The notes under the pieces: model-generated
Told to the model about the DNA's origin: nothing
The model's database searches: none
Seen by the model: the letters and a program-made list of their open reading frames with translations, nothing else
Shown: piece after piece, positions 36,733 to 46,171 of the stretch
Numbering within the stretch: the stretch's first letter is position 1
Layout: each line of letters begins with the position of its first letter
Source of the DNA: Paenibacillus sp. GP183
GTDB lineage: Bacteria > Bacillota > Bacilli > Paenibacillales > NBRC-103111
Reading direction: 5' to 3'
Assembly: GCF_900104695.1 (NCBI RefSeq)
Contig: NZ_FNSW01000001.1
Coordinates: 4,694,501-4,758,500 of the forward strand
DNA: 64,000 bases
Program-made: the position numbers and the translations under genes

Positions 36733-36917
36733 TAAGCTTTCCCATTATCCGGGTTTCCATTACTTCTAGGTTATGGCTGTTTTACTCGATTAATTTCCTT
36801 TTTTTATGCGAAAAAAATAAAAGTGGTGAGTCTTTTTACTCTAGTCAGGCGTATAATCTATTGCTATAGTTTTAATAAGAAAGCTAGTCCAGAAGAGCAA
36901 AGGAGAATGATGTAATC

Positions 36918-38486
36918 GTGATTCGTACATATGGGAAAAAGCTGGCTTGTGGACTGCTCGCTGCCGCGATGGTAGTGGTTGCCGGTTGCCAAAGCGTTGG
37001 CGGCGTGGATATAAACCAACCTGTCGTCAATAACTTTAAAGTAGTTTCGAGCGAGGCTTCCATGAATGTAGCTGTTGAACTTATTCCTCCAGCATCCGCC
37101 ACACCTGAGCAAAAGGCAGTTCTAGACAAGCTCAAGAATATTGCTATCACATTTAATTCAAAAAAAGAGGACGCTCAGCATGCTTCTTATGACGGTTTTC
37201 TTACTACAGCGCGTGGAAAGATTTCTTTTAACATCTATACGAGTGGGGAGCAGACGGTCATCAAGATTGAAGGCGCGAGCAAGCCAATCGTACTGAATGT
37301 AGGAAAAACACTTCTTAGCTCAGTCATGAATGGCTCCCAAACGAGTTCAATCACCCAATCGGTGCTTGATATGATCAGCGCTCCATTGATGCAGAAGTCC
37401 GCAGATCTGCTGCCATTATTCGCCGGTTATATTACCGCGCATGTGGAGACAAATCCGAAGAATATCTCGATCACTCCAGTAACAGAGACCGTACACGGGG
37501 AATCCCTCAGCTTAAATAAGCTTCATACCGAAATATCAGGCACCGAAGCGGGCCAAATGCTTCAAAAACTGATGACCAGCATTGTAGCAGATGAAAAAGG
37601 CATGAAAGAATTGCTCGGTTCGCTTTATGATGTGCTGGCGCCGGAGATTTTGAAAAATAAGGAAAGCTTGAATCCTTTGGTTGCTATCGTCATATCCAAT
37701 AAAGAAACCGCTGTTAACTTTTTGTACGGTATGGTTCAAGAGTATGCAGTCTCGTTTGCGGAAAAAACTACAGCGAGCATCAAATCGAGTGAAATGTTTA
37801 CCGATCAAATGTACGTGAAATCGGATTTTTATTTGGACAGAGGACTATTGGCCCGCAAATCGGCGGTTGAAGTTCTTCTCCCAGCTCCGGCAAGCAACAC
37901 GAAGGTTATTAGCGCAATTAAAATAATGGCTTCCGGCGAAAGCTGGAATCAGAATAAGCCAGTTAAAGCCGATGCTTATACGTTGACGGGTGATTCTCTA
38001 AAATTAGGAGGGAGCGAGGGCGGCAAATTCTTGAATCCTTCCAAGCTGCTCAGCATATTTGACAAGCAGTCTACAGCTTATCTGACCTTCCGGGAAGATT
38101 TGCAGCTAACACGCAAAAGATTGGCAATGAAGATGGGTCAGGATGCAGGGCAAGATCCGGGTGAGAGCGGTAAGCCTTTTATCCAAAACGGCTTTACGCT
38201 GGTTCCCGTTCGATACGTGGTTGAACAATTGGATGCCGAAGTGAAATGGGACGGCGTCAAAAGAGAGGTTACCGTGAAGGATGAGCTGACCGGTAATAGT
38301 ATTGTCTTCACCATCGGCAGCAAAACGGCGTTGTTAAACGGAAAAGCAGTCACACTGGATACTGAAGCCATCATCAACAGCGGCGGCAGCACCTATGTGC
38401 CCGTTCGGTTTATCACCGAGCAAGGACTCGGAGGTACCATCAGCTGGAATAACGCCACACGAACCGTCACCATAGCACGGGATTAA
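36918..38486 (+). CDS. Lipoprotein with C-terminal copper amine oxidase-type stalk domain
   Basis: 522 residues from GTG 36918. A lipoprotein signal ends in VVVAGC with lipidated Cys24. Residues about 30-400 resemble nothing I can name and are rich in Lys/Ser. Residues about 410-522 hold two stalk-type repeats (LVPVRYVVEQLDAEVKWDG and YVPVRFITEQGLGGTISW). It is attached to the outer face of the membrane; function unknown. TATAAT at 36852-36857 may be its -10 box. A strong terminator follows. Confidence 0.78.
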   Translation: MIRTYGKKLACGLLAAAMVVVAGCQSVGGVDINQPVVNNFKVVSSEASMNVAVELIPPASATPEQKAVLDKLKNIAITFNSKKEDAQHASYDGFLTTARGKISFNIYTSGEQTVIKIEGASKPIVLNVGKTLLSSVMNGSQTSSITQSVLDMISAPLMQKSADLLPLFAGYITAHVETNPKNISITPVTETVHGESLSLNKLHTEISGTEAGQMLQKLMTSIVADEKGMKELLGSLYDVLAPEILKNKESLNPLVAIVISNKETAVNFLYGMVQEYAVSFAEKTTASIKSSEMFTDQMYVKSDFYLDRGLLARKSAVEVLLPAPASNTKVISAIKIMASGESWNQNKPVKADAYTLTGDSLKLGGSEGGKFLNPSKLLSIFDKQSTAYLTFREDLQLTRKRLAMKMGQDAGQDPGESGKPFIQNGFTLVPVRYVVEQLDAEVKWDGVKREVTVKDELTGNSIVFTIGSKTALLNGKAVTLDTEAIINSGGSTYVPVRFITEQGLGGTISWNNATRTVTIARD

Positions 38487-38496
38487 CAGGGATCAC

Positions 38497-38545
38497 CACA
38501 TAAAAAGGCTGTAAGGAGATTTCCTCCTTGCAGCCTTTTTATGTG
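38497..38545. terminator. Strong terminator
   Basis: Arms CCACATAAAAAGGCTG and CAGCCTTTTTATGTGG, with an inner AAGGAG/CTCCTT stem. It serves the lipoprotein gene and possibly the convergent ribbon-helix-helix gene. Confidence 0.85.
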
Positions 38546-38598
38546 GGCTTGTGGGTGACCAGCCGTCTTGCAGTACCAAACCGCGCGGTATGAAAAGC

Positions 38599-38808
38599 CT
38601 ATTCTTCAGCGCCATCACCCGCATTTGGCGTGTCGGAGCTCGTAAGATCAGGGCGCGGACGCGGCAGCCGTCCGGCTCGCAGCAGTGCTTCGCGGAGCAG
38701 GTATTCGATGTGGCCGTTCACGCTGCGAAATTCATCCTCCGCCCAGTGTTCCAAAGCTGCATGCAGCTTTGGATCGAGGCGAAGAGGGAAATTCTTCTTG
38801 GGAGCCAT
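38599..38808 (-). CDS. Arc/ribbon-helix-helix-type DNA-binding protein
   Basis: 69 residues from ATG 38808 ([20 protein letters not shown]); upstream codons belong to the SPFH gene region. The [11 protein letters not shown] strand and the two helices ending [16 protein letters not shown] are the ribbon-helix-helix pattern of short Arc-like proteins. It starts four bases after the SPFH stop and lacks its own ribosome site, so it is translationally coupled. It may bind DNA or modify SPFH function; no toxin partner is seen. Confidence 0.78.
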   Translation of the reverse strand: MAPKKNFPLRLDPKLHAALEHWAEDEFRSVNGHIEYLLREALLRAGRLPRPRPDLTSSDTPNAGDGAEE

Positions 38809-38812
38809 GGAG

Positions 38813-39652
38813 CTAGTAGAGCGACCCGGTATTGATGACCGGACTCGCCGAACGGTCCGATACGATCGCAACAAGCAAATTGTTGATCATAGCGGCCTTC
38901 TTTTCCTCATCCAGCTGCAAGCCCTCTGCCTCAAGCTTGCTGATAGCCATTTGCACCATGCCTACCGCACCTTCCACTATCGTTTGGCGAGCGGCGAGAA
39001 TGGCAGATGCTTGCTGGCGCTGCAGCATCGCGCTGGCAATTTCGGTGGCATACGCGAGGTGAGTCAACCGCGATTCCATGACCTCCACACCCGCTACAGC
39101 CAGGCGAACCTGCAGCTCCTGGTTCAACTCAGCTGCTACCTCATCTGCGTTCCCCCGCAGCGAGTAGCCTTCTCCGTCGAACCGGTCATAGGGGTACCTG
39201 CTGGCAACATGACGGAGGGCAGTTTCGCTTTGGATTTCAACAAACTTTTCGTAATTGTCAACCTCGAACAGAGCTTTATAAGTATCCACAACCTTAAATA
39301 CGACAACTGCTGCAATTTCAACTGGATTTCCTTCAACATCATTGACCTTCAGCTTTACGCTGTTGAAGTTGCGCACACGCAAGGAGATTTTTTTGCGTAT
39401 GGAAAAAGGAATAATCAACCATAGCCCGCTCTTGCGAATAGTACCCACGTAGCTACCGAAAAACGTAACCACAGAGGCTTCATTGGGCTGAACCACAGTA
39501 ATGGTGGAGGCGAAAATAAAGGCGATTACTATCAGTACGATGCCAGGGACGATGATTTCTTGCACCAATAACCATATACCGATGGCGACAGCTATCAAAA
39601 ATAAAAGCAACCCGATAAATCCATTAATCGACCAAGCTTTACGTTCATTCAT
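38813..39652 (-). CDS. SPFH/Band 7 domain membrane protein
   Basis: 279 residues. Two close N-terminal membrane segments ([18 protein letters not shown] and [17 protein letters not shown]) are followed by the SPFH domain ([58 protein letters not shown]) and a helical C-terminus with [16 protein letters not shown]. Such proteins form membrane-bound oligomeric scaffolds. Fixed pairing with a small ribbon-helix-helix gene is unusual for scaffolds and may be a conserved module. Confidence 0.85.
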   Translation of the reverse strand: MNERKAWSINGFIGLLLFLIAVAIGIWLLVQEIIVPGIVLIVIAFIFASTITVVQPNEASVVTFFGSYVGTIRKSGLWLIIPFSIRKKISLRVRNFNSVKLKVNDVEGNPVEIAAVVVFKVVDTYKALFEVDNYEKFVEIQSETALRHVASRYPYDRFDGEGYSLRGNADEVAAELNQELQVRLAVAGVEVMESRLTHLAYATEIASAMLQRQQASAILAARQTIVEGAVGMVQMAISKLEAEGLQLDEEKKAAMINNLLVAIVSDRSASPVINTGSLY

Positions 39653-39812
39653 TCGCCATTCTCCTAGTCATTGATATAATATTTAATTGATATTTATATG
39701 ATATCACTTTTCCCTTTAAATGTAAATCGTTCCTAACTGTATTATTGACATTTACAGTATCTGCATGCTATAAGTAAGTAAATTCAAAAAATTGTCCAAC
39801 GAGGTGATTAGG

Positions 39813-40154
39813 ATGAAAAAGATCTCAAAAGAGCAGGATTTTCAAGCTTTAATAACTCTACCTCAAATTACAGTTGCTGTGTTTAAAACGACCTGGTGCC
39901 CGGACTGCCATTATATTGAGCCTTTTATGCCGGATCTCGAGAAAAAATACGATCAGATCTCCTTCATCGAGCTGGATCGGGATGAGCTGCCTGAGCTTTG
40001 TGAACAGCTTAACATTCTCGGCATTCCAAGCTTCCTGGCCTTTTATGATGGTCAAGAATTAGCTCGCTTTGTTAGTAAACTGCGCAAAACACGAGAAGAA
40101 ATCGAGGAATTCCTGGAGAAAGCCATTGAAGCTTCGGGTGCTTACGTGAAGTAA
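39813..40154 (+). CDS. Thioredoxin family protein with CPDC active site
   Basis: 113 residues from ATG 39813 behind GAGGTGAT. The motif is KTTWCPDCHYIEPFMPDLE, followed by a cis-Pro segment (LGIPSFLAFYDGQ) and a normal thioredoxin fold length. The CPDC redox centre differs from the CGPC of TrxA (59501). Cytoplasmic thiol-disulfide exchange is likely; partners unknown. Divergent from the SPFH gene. Confidence 0.85.
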   Translation: MKKISKEQDFQALITLPQITVAVFKTTWCPDCHYIEPFMPDLEKKYDQISFIELDRDELPELCEQLNILGIPSFLAFYDGQELARFVSKLRKTREEIEEFLEKAIEASGAYVK

Positions 40155-40187
40155 GATGGCCAGAAGCGATTCATATCGCAGCAAGTA

Positions 40188-40221
40188 AAGGCGGTTCCTG
40201 CCATACCGGGGCCGTCTTTTT
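40188..40221 (+). terminator. Terminator of the thioredoxin-like gene
   Basis: AAGGCGG pairs with CCGTCTT (one G-T), followed by T5. Repeat copy 2 begins three bases later. Confidence 0.6.
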
Positions 40222-40223
40222 GC

Positions 40224-40324
40224 GTTGATCAGAAAGTATAAGTTTTTCAAAACTTATCTTGCTTCGCATCAACCTTGACAAACGCGCTCGTCTTTTAAGA
40301 CGGCGTAGCCGTTTATCCTTGGTT
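40224..40324 (+). repeat. Dispersed ~100-bp structured repeat, copy 2
   Basis: GATCAGAAAGTATAAG to GTTTATCCTTGG. It has the perfect hairpin ATAAGTTT-TTCA-AAACTTAT and a CGTCTT/AAGACG hairpin. About 85 percent or more identical by eye to copy 3 (55344-55444) and slightly less to copy 1. It lies right after a terminator and before ctaA. Confidence 0.9.
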
Positions 40325-40442
40325 GAACGTCAGCTTCAATGGTTTGTAACATTTGCGAATGGCTTTGCCTTCCATTAACGGCTATAATGATACTGGTATG
40401 TCCTGAACCTACCGCATTTTCACCATAGAAGAAGGTGCAAGC

Positions 40443-41363
40443 ATGCATAAAATCATAAAGAGATTGGCCAGCTTGTCCGCCATCGGAATGTTCATTGTGC
40501 TGGTTATGGGCGCGCTTGTAACCAAAACCGAATCCGGAAGAGGCTGCGGCGATGATTGGCCGCTTTGCAACGGCAAATTTGTGCCGGCCTATACGATCTC
40601 ATCTTTCATCGAATACAGTCACAGAGCCGTAGTCGGCATTGTCACCTTGCTGCTGGTGGTTACAGCATTGCTCGTATTTCGTTATATAAAGCGTAGTGAT
40701 GCAAGGTTATTCGTAGCCGGAGCCGTTTTTTTTACACTCCTACAAGCGGTATTGGGAGCCATGGCTGTTAAATGGCCACAATCCTCTGCGATATTGGCTT
40801 TACATTTTGGACTGTCGCTGCTGGCCTTTGCTTGTACGCTGCTTCTGGCCTTAGTGTTTACCCGGTGGGGCGATTACACCTCAAAAATCGGAGGAAATCT
40901 TACTAAAGGTTTGCGAATTCTCGTTTGGGTTACCGCCATTTATTGCTATGCAGTTGTCTATTTGGGTGCCTTCGTTCGACATACGGTATCTTCGGGAGGC
41001 TGTTCAGGCTGGCCGCTCTGCAATGGGCAGCTTATACCTGATATGTCCGGCGCGACGGGGATTGTGTACACACACCGTATTGCTGCATTGCTGCTTTTCT
41101 TCTGCATCCTGATCTTATTTTTGACTGCAAGAAAAGGATATCACCCCACAGAACCCATCGTACAGGGAAGCAAGTGGGCGTTTATTCTTGTCCTTACCCA
41201 GGTCATCAGCGGTGCTGTAGTAACCTGGTCCATCGGAAATGATTTATTCTACTTATTCGCAGGGATGATGCATGCAGTTATCATCGCTTGTTTGTTTGGA
41301 CTTCTTAGCTACCTGTGTGTATTAACGTTCTATTATAAGAAAACCTCTATCGAGATCAGATGA
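40443..41363 (+). CDS. ctaA: Heme A synthase
   Basis: 306 residues with eight membrane helices in two homologous halves. Each half has the paired cysteines: RGCGDDWPLCNG near residue 37 and GGCSGWPLCNG near residue 193. Heme-ligand His residues are in EYSHRAVVG and YTHRIAALL. It oxidises the heme O methyl group to give heme A for cytochrome oxidase, the step after CtaB (21021). AAGAAGGTG precedes the ATG. Confidence 0.96.
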   Translation: MHKIIKRLASLSAIGMFIVLVMGALVTKTESGRGCGDDWPLCNGKFVPAYTISSFIEYSHRAVVGIVTLLLVVTALLVFRYIKRSDARLFVAGAVFFTLLQAVLGAMAVKWPQSSAILALHFGLSLLAFACTLLLALVFTRWGDYTSKIGGNLTKGLRILVWVTAIYCYAVVYLGAFVRHTVSSGGCSGWPLCNGQLIPDMSGATGIVYTHRIAALLLFFCILILFLTARKGYHPTEPIVQGSKWAFILVLTQVISGAVVTWSIGNDLFYLFAGMMHAVIIACLFGLLSYLCVLTFYYKKTSIEIR

Positions 41364-41395
41364 GCGATCACGAGCGGAGGAAGGGGTAAATAAGC

Positions 41396-43156
41396 ATGAT
41401 TCACCAAAATCTTAGAGCCTTTATTGATGTGCTTCGCCAGGAAAATCAAATCGTCGAGATTTCAGCTCCTGTAGATCCTTACCTGGAGCTGGCCGAAATC
41501 CATAGGCGTGTCATTGATGATCAGGGACCCGCTTTATTGTTTACGAATGTCAAGGGCAGTCCTTTTCCGGTCGTGACGAATCTCTTTGGGACAAGCCGCC
41601 GCGTCGATTTGGCTTTCGGGCCCAAGCCGGAGCAGTTTATGAAAGCGGTTGTGAACGCTTCAAGCTCGCTGCTTCCGCCTACTCCGCAAGCGCTCTGGGG
41701 CGAGCGAGCCCTGATCTTCGATCTGCTCAAGGTGGGCACCAAAGAGGTGCCCGCGAGCCAGGCTCCCATCCTGGGAGCCTGCAACCGCGAAACCCCGCTG
41801 GCGCAGCTGCCCGTCCTGACGTGCTGGCAGGAGGACGGCGGCCCGTTCGTCACGCTGCCGCTGGTATACACCGAGCATCCCGACGGGGGGCATCATAACC
41901 TGGGCATGTACCGCATGCAGGTGTATGATGACCGCACCACAGGGATGCACTGGCAAATCCACAAAGGCGGCGGCTTCCACTATCACGAAGCCGAGCTGCG
42001 GGACCAGGCCCTGCCCGTCACCGTGTTCCTGGGAGGGCCTCCCGCGCTCATCGCCTCGGCGATCGCGCCCGTGCCCGAACACCTTCCCGAGCTGATGCTC
42101 GCTTCGCTCATCCTCGGGAAGAAGCTTCCCATGGTCAAGGACCCCCATGGGAAGCACCGCCTCGTGGCCGAGGCGGAATTCGCGATCAGCGGCCTTGTGC
42201 CGCCGCGGATCAGACGCCCCGAAGGGCCGTTCGGCGACCACTTCGGGTATTACTCGCTCACCCATGATTTCCCCGTCTTCAACGTGAATCATGTGTGGCA
42301 CCGCAAAGACGCGATCTATCCGGCTACGATCGTCGGCAAGCCCCGCCAGGAGGATTACTTCCTTGGCGAATTCCTGCAAAGGCTGCTGTCGCCAGCCTTC
42401 CCGATGGCCATGCCCGGCATCAAGTCGCTATGGACGTACGCCGAGACCGGCTTCCATCCATTAGCCGCCGCCGTCGTCCGTGAAAGCTACAAGCGCGAAG
42501 CGATCGGCTCGGCCTTCCGCATCCTGGGGGAAGGGCAGCTGACGCTCACGAAGTTCCTGATCGTCACGGATCAACCCGTGGAGCTGTCGGACTTCCCGCT
42601 GCTGCTGGAAACCGTGCTGGAGCGCTTTGATCCGCATAGAGATTTGTTTATCTTCAATCATACATCGCACGATACGCTCGACTACACGGGCGATCAGCTC
42701 AATCACGGCAGCAAAGCCGTCATGCTCGGCATCGGCGCGCCTGTTCGGGAACTGCCACGCGCCTACACAGGCGGCGAGCTGCCAGAGATTAACGGCGCAG
42801 CCGTTTACTGCGGAGGCTGTCTGGTCGTTTCCGGCGCCGCCTATGCGCAGGAGCCTCAGCTTCCGCAGCGCTTGCTGGCGAACTCCGCACATCGCCTAAA
42901 AGAATGGCCACTGGTCATCTTAGTGGACAGTATCGATATCGCTTCGGACCAAACACAGTTTCTTTGGACCGTATTTACCCGCTTTAATCCGGCTGCGGAT
43001 ATGTATGCAGAGTCCAGTGTGAATCGCCATCATATCGGATATGAATTTCCGATTGTGATCGATGCCCGGATGAAGCCCGGCTACCCGGATGAGCTGTTTC
43101 CGCGCGAAGATATCGTAGAGCTGGTGGACCGCCGCTGGAAGGAATACTTCGGATGA
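41396..43156 (+). CDS. UbiD family decarboxylase
   Basis: 586 residues. It has the prenylated-FMN enzyme signatures HHNLGMYRMQVYDDRTTGMH, GGPPALIASAIAP, and RRPEGPFGDHFGYYS with the conserved Arg-Glu and an Asp in place of the last Glu of the triad. Members decarboxylate unsaturated or aromatic acids. Because mqnE of the futalosine pathway is in this window, it could be MqnL, acting on the naphthoate intermediate of menaquinone; this is inference. Its middle (41.66-42.62 kb) is clearly GC-richer than neighbours. The stop overlaps the next start (ATGA). Confidence 0.85.
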   Translation: MIHQNLRAFIDVLRQENQIVEISAPVDPYLELAEIHRRVIDDQGPALLFTNVKGSPFPVVTNLFGTSRRVDLAFGPKPEQFMKAVVNASSSLLPPTPQALWGERALIFDLLKVGTKEVPASQAPILGACNRETPLAQLPVLTCWQEDGGPFVTLPLVYTEHPDGGHHNLGMYRMQVYDDRTTGMHWQIHKGGGFHYHEAELRDQALPVTVFLGGPPALIASAIAPVPEHLPELMLASLILGKKLPMVKDPHGKHRLVAEAEFAISGLVPPRIRRPEGPFGDHFGYYSLTHDFPVFNVNHVWHRKDAIYPATIVGKPRQEDYFLGEFLQRLLSPAFPMAMPGIKSLWTYAETGFHPLAAAVVRESYKREAIGSAFRILGEGQLTLTKFLIVTDQPVELSDFPLLLETVLERFDPHRDLFIFNHTSHDTLDYTGDQLNHGSKAVMLGIGAPVRELPRAYTGGELPEINGAAVYCGGCLVVSGAAYAQEPQLPQRLLANSAHRLKEWPLVILVDSIDIASDQTQFLWTVFTRFNPAADMYAESSVNRHHIGYEFPIVIDARMKPGYPDELFPREDIVELVDRRWKEYFG

Positions 43157-44106
43157 ACCGGGAAACCATCAAAAAGCTTTTGCCGCATCTGGGGTTCGTT
43201 CTGGTTTACATTCTATGGGGAATTAATATGACCTCATTAAAAATAGGCGGTAAAGAATGGGACCCCCTTGTTTTTAACGGTCTTCGGTTCGCCAGTATTA
43301 TTCCGTTCTTGTGGGTGTATACTTACTTTTACTTTCGTTCCCGCTCGATGAAGCTTCGGATCGCCGGCAAAGATTTGCTGAAGGCATGTGCTTTGGGCGT
43401 TCTAACGGCTTTGGGCATGGAAACTATGCTACAATATGCGCTGCAATATTCCAACGCAGCGAACGGAGCCGTATTAGGGAGAGGCTTTATGCCGATCATT
43501 ACAGCTCTCATGGCCTTATTGATGGGTCAGATGCGTCTGACCTGGCGGATAGCTCTGGGCGTGCCCTTGGCTTTTCTCGGGGTGATTGTGATTGTTTCGG
43601 CTGGCCCTTCCGGCTTCCATATGGGAGCTGACACCTTCCGCGGGGATGCGCTGCTGCTGCTCAGAAGCTTACTTGGAGCTTTGTACTTGATTGTTATGAA
43701 TCGGCTGATGCTTAAATATCCGCCCATTTTGTTGATTTCCCTGGAAATGACTGCAGCGGCGCTAACCTTGCTGCCTTTTGTGATATGGAAAGCGGATGCT
43801 GCTTATTTGTCAGGCATCACTCACGTCGGATGGATCACACTCGCTTACACAGCCATTTTTGCATCAGCCATCGGTTTTTTTGTTCATAATTTGTGCTTGG
43901 CCAGTCTGGGGCCTTTCCGAGCCTCGGCCTACGGTTACCTACTGCCTATTACTGCAGCCATTGCCGGTGTATGGATTGCTGGAGAATCCATTACTCTGTA
44001 TCAATGCCTTGGCGGCGCCGGGGTGTTGATTGCCATGTATTTGGTACAGCGCGACAGTTTACAAACGATTCGTCAATCGGAGCAAACTCGGGACAATCCA
44101 ATCTAG
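43153..44106 (+). CDS. EamA/DMT superfamily transporter
   Basis: 317 residues, ten membrane helices in two EamA repeats (LVYILWGINMTSLKIGG; AALTLLPFVIWKADAAYLSG). The GRGFMPIITALMALLMG segment ends the first repeat. It probably exports a metabolite. The ATG overlaps the UbiD stop by four bases, so the two are translated together, but the reason is unclear. Confidence 0.85.
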   Translation: MNRETIKKLLPHLGFVLVYILWGINMTSLKIGGKEWDPLVFNGLRFASIIPFLWVYTYFYFRSRSMKLRIAGKDLLKACALGVLTALGMETMLQYALQYSNAANGAVLGRGFMPIITALMALLMGQMRLTWRIALGVPLAFLGVIVIVSAGPSGFHMGADTFRGDALLLLRSLLGALYLIVMNRLMLKYPPILLISLEMTAAALTLLPFVIWKADAAYLSGITHVGWITLAYTAIFASAIGFFVHNLCLASLGPFRASAYGYLLPITAAIAGVWIAGESITLYQCLGGAGVLIAMYLVQRDSLQTIRQSEQTRDNPI

Positions 44107-44132
44107 CTCAATAGACAAGGTGAGGTGAACGA

Positions 44133-44840
44133 ATGCTAAGAATTTTATTCCATGAGCCCAGGCGCAAAGATTCCGGAAAACTGCTTACAGCTGGTAATGC
44201 TATTCGCGGCTACTTGGCCGTTTTACACTCCAAAGAGAGCAAAGTTCCCCAAATCCAAGTGCAGCATCACCGTTTTGCGATCTGGAGCCAAAGCTTTATC
44301 GATGCGCTGGATGAATTGGAGCAAAGCCAGTACTGCAGCGAGCAGTATGCCGCAAGGATCCATGATGCGTTTCTGGAGCAAATGAGTCCTGATGAGCTTG
44401 ACGATTACCGCCGTTTTGTTTATTTTTATAAAAATGCATTCATTCGCTTATTCTCGATTCTGGATAAACTGGGTTTCTTTTTGAATGAATATTTTGAACT
44501 CAAAACTGAGACGCTTAAAGCGCGGTTCTCTTACTTCACTGTGCTGCGAAGAATGCACCAGCTCCATCTGCATGCATCCCTTGAGCAACAGTTGTATGAT
44601 TTAAAGACAGTCAACAAAGAACCGCTGGATCGGCTGCGAAATCTAAGAAATATGGAAATTCATTCTATCAACGCCGAAATGCTTGATGATCTATCGAAAG
44701 AGCTGTCGACGTTCAGCAGCCGGATTCATGTGGAAAATGTGAAGGGGAATATCGAGGATCTCCGCATCGGGTTCGACATGGTTTGCACCACACTGACATT
44801 CGCGTTTACTTATATTACCGATAAAGCGGCAAAGGGGTAG
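44133..44840 (+). CDS. HEPN-like protein (Cthe_2314 type)
   Basis: 235 residues, all-helical. A motif RNMEIHSINAE gives R-N-x3-H, the Rx4-6H pattern of HEPN ribonucleases. Its length and the preceding FKARFSYFTVLRRMH-like segment recall the Cthe_2314 HEPN family of Firmicutes. No antitoxin-like neighbour (MNT) is present. It sits in a string of genes with the UbiD, DMT and SDR genes. RNase activity is not established. Confidence 0.55.
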   Translation: MLRILFHEPRRKDSGKLLTAGNAIRGYLAVLHSKESKVPQIQVQHHRFAIWSQSFIDALDELEQSQYCSEQYAARIHDAFLEQMSPDELDDYRRFVYFYKNAFIRLFSILDKLGFFLNEYFELKTETLKARFSYFTVLRRMHQLHLHASLEQQLYDLKTVNKEPLDRLRNLRNMEIHSINAEMLDDLSKELSTFSSRIHVENVKGNIEDLRIGFDMVCTTLTFAFTYITDKAAKG

Positions 44841-44846
44841 AGGACT

Positions 44847-45638
44847 GTGAGAGAGGCACGGAAAACTGCACTGATTACCGGAAGCGCCAAAGGTTTGGGA
44901 AAAATAACAGCGCTAGTGCTGGCCAGACAGGGGTGCAACATAGTAATCAACTATGTCAATAGTAAGGTGGAAGCGCTTGAGCTTGTTCAGGAAATTGAAC
45001 GGCTAGGTGTAAGAAGCATCGCGGTACGGGGGGATATTTCCAAACGCGACGATATTGTGCGTATCGTTGAAGAGGTTCGCGAGCAATTTGGCCGTGTGGA
45101 TATTCTCGTCAATAACGCGGGACCCTTTATCAGGGAAAGGCGGCATTTTGTCGATTACAGCCTCGATGAGGTGGACTATATCACTCGCGGCAACATGCTT
45201 GGAGTCATGGAGCTCGACGCACTCATTTTACCCATGATGCAGGAGAACAAGTGGGGACGTATCATCCATTTTGGCTTCGGCAAGGCCTCGGAAGCCAGAG
45301 GCTGGATGCATCGGGCAGCCTATGCGGCAGCAAAGGTGGGGCTGGTTTCCTTCACCAAGTCCTTGGCGGAGGAGGAGTCGGGGAGCGGGATCACGGTCAA
45401 CATGATATGCCCCGGCGATATCCGCGGCATATTCAAAGAACGTTCAATTGACGAAGCACGCCGAAGCTTCGATCCGGAAACGCCTGTGGGCCGGCAGGGA
45501 ACAGGTGAGGATGTGGCCCGCATGATCGCCTTCCTGTGCCATCCCGATTCGGATTTTATCACAGGCAATATTATCGATATATCCGGCGGTCTGGATCCGA
45601 TTGAAACACTGCCTGCTTTACAGCAGCGCAAGGGCTAA
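44847..45638 (+). CDS. SDR family oxidoreductase
   Basis: 263 residues from GTG 44847. The Rossmann motif is TGSAKGLG, then NNAGPF and catalytic YAAAK. The usual active-site Ser, 13 residues before the Tyr, is not found: the strand reads GRIIHFGFGKAS. It is close to FabG-like reductases in length, but the altered catalytic centre argues against a standard ketoreductase. Six bases after the HEPN-like gene. Confidence 0.8.
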   Translation: MREARKTALITGSAKGLGKITALVLARQGCNIVINYVNSKVEALELVQEIERLGVRSIAVRGDISKRDDIVRIVEEVREQFGRVDILVNNAGPFIRERRHFVDYSLDEVDYITRGNMLGVMELDALILPMMQENKWGRIIHFGFGKASEARGWMHRAAYAAAKVGLVSFTKSLAEEESGSGITVNMICPGDIRGIFKERSIDEARRSFDPETPVGRQGTGEDVARMIAFLCHPDSDFITGNIIDISGGLDPIETLPALQQRKG

Positions 45639-45743
45639 GCCGAGCCTAAGGGACTGGTTCCTGGTTCAACGCCATCAGTTAAGCCTGCACATCCCCGTCA
45701 AAAAGAGCCTGCCTCTTCGGCAAGCCCATTTCAAACTTATATC

Positions 45744-45989
45744 TTAAAATACCTGTACAACTTCTTGAATGCCTTCCACTTCTTCCAACAACGCGCGCTC
45801 GATACCGGCTTTCAGCGTAATGGTTGAACTTGGGCAGCTTCCACAGGCACCCATGAGTTTCAGCTTAACGATACCGTCTTCTACGTCTACGAGCTCGACG
45901 TCACCGCCGTCACGTTGCAGAAATGGCCGAAGCTTATCGAGAACCTCAAGGACTTCGTCATACATTTCTATTTGTGTACTTTCAGTCAT
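45744..45989 (-). CDS. NifU-like Fe-S scaffold (YutI type)
   Basis: 81 residues from ATG 45989, with GGGAG nine bases upstream; an in-frame ATG at 45998 sits on that site. [19 protein letters not shown] and [16 protein letters not shown] with the CxxC are the NifU C-terminal domain. It carries and transfers Fe-S clusters in the cytoplasm. It is near other Fe-S and redox genes as in the B. subtilis yut region. Confidence 0.92.
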   Translation of the reverse strand: MTESTQIEMYDEVLEVLDKLRPFLQRDGGDVELVDVEDGIVKLKLMGACGSCPSSTITLKAGIERALLEEVEGIQEVVQVF

Positions 45990-46171
45990 TTGATCCATCT
46001 CCCTTCTTCTCTTATTATAGTACATTTTCATAAAATTAAAAAGCCTCTTTGATGTTGCAATATTTTCAGGATGAGGTACCCTATAAGGATACGATCCACG
46101 GAAGTTGGCTTCGCCTAAAAACAGGTAAACACATCCGTTTATAATTATAGATGATTAAGGTGGACTTGAAC

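Noticed and set aside
41660-42379. 239-codon minus-strand frame inside the UbiD-family gene
   Set aside because: It is a by-product of high GC in this patch; the plus-strand UbiD motifs are clear.
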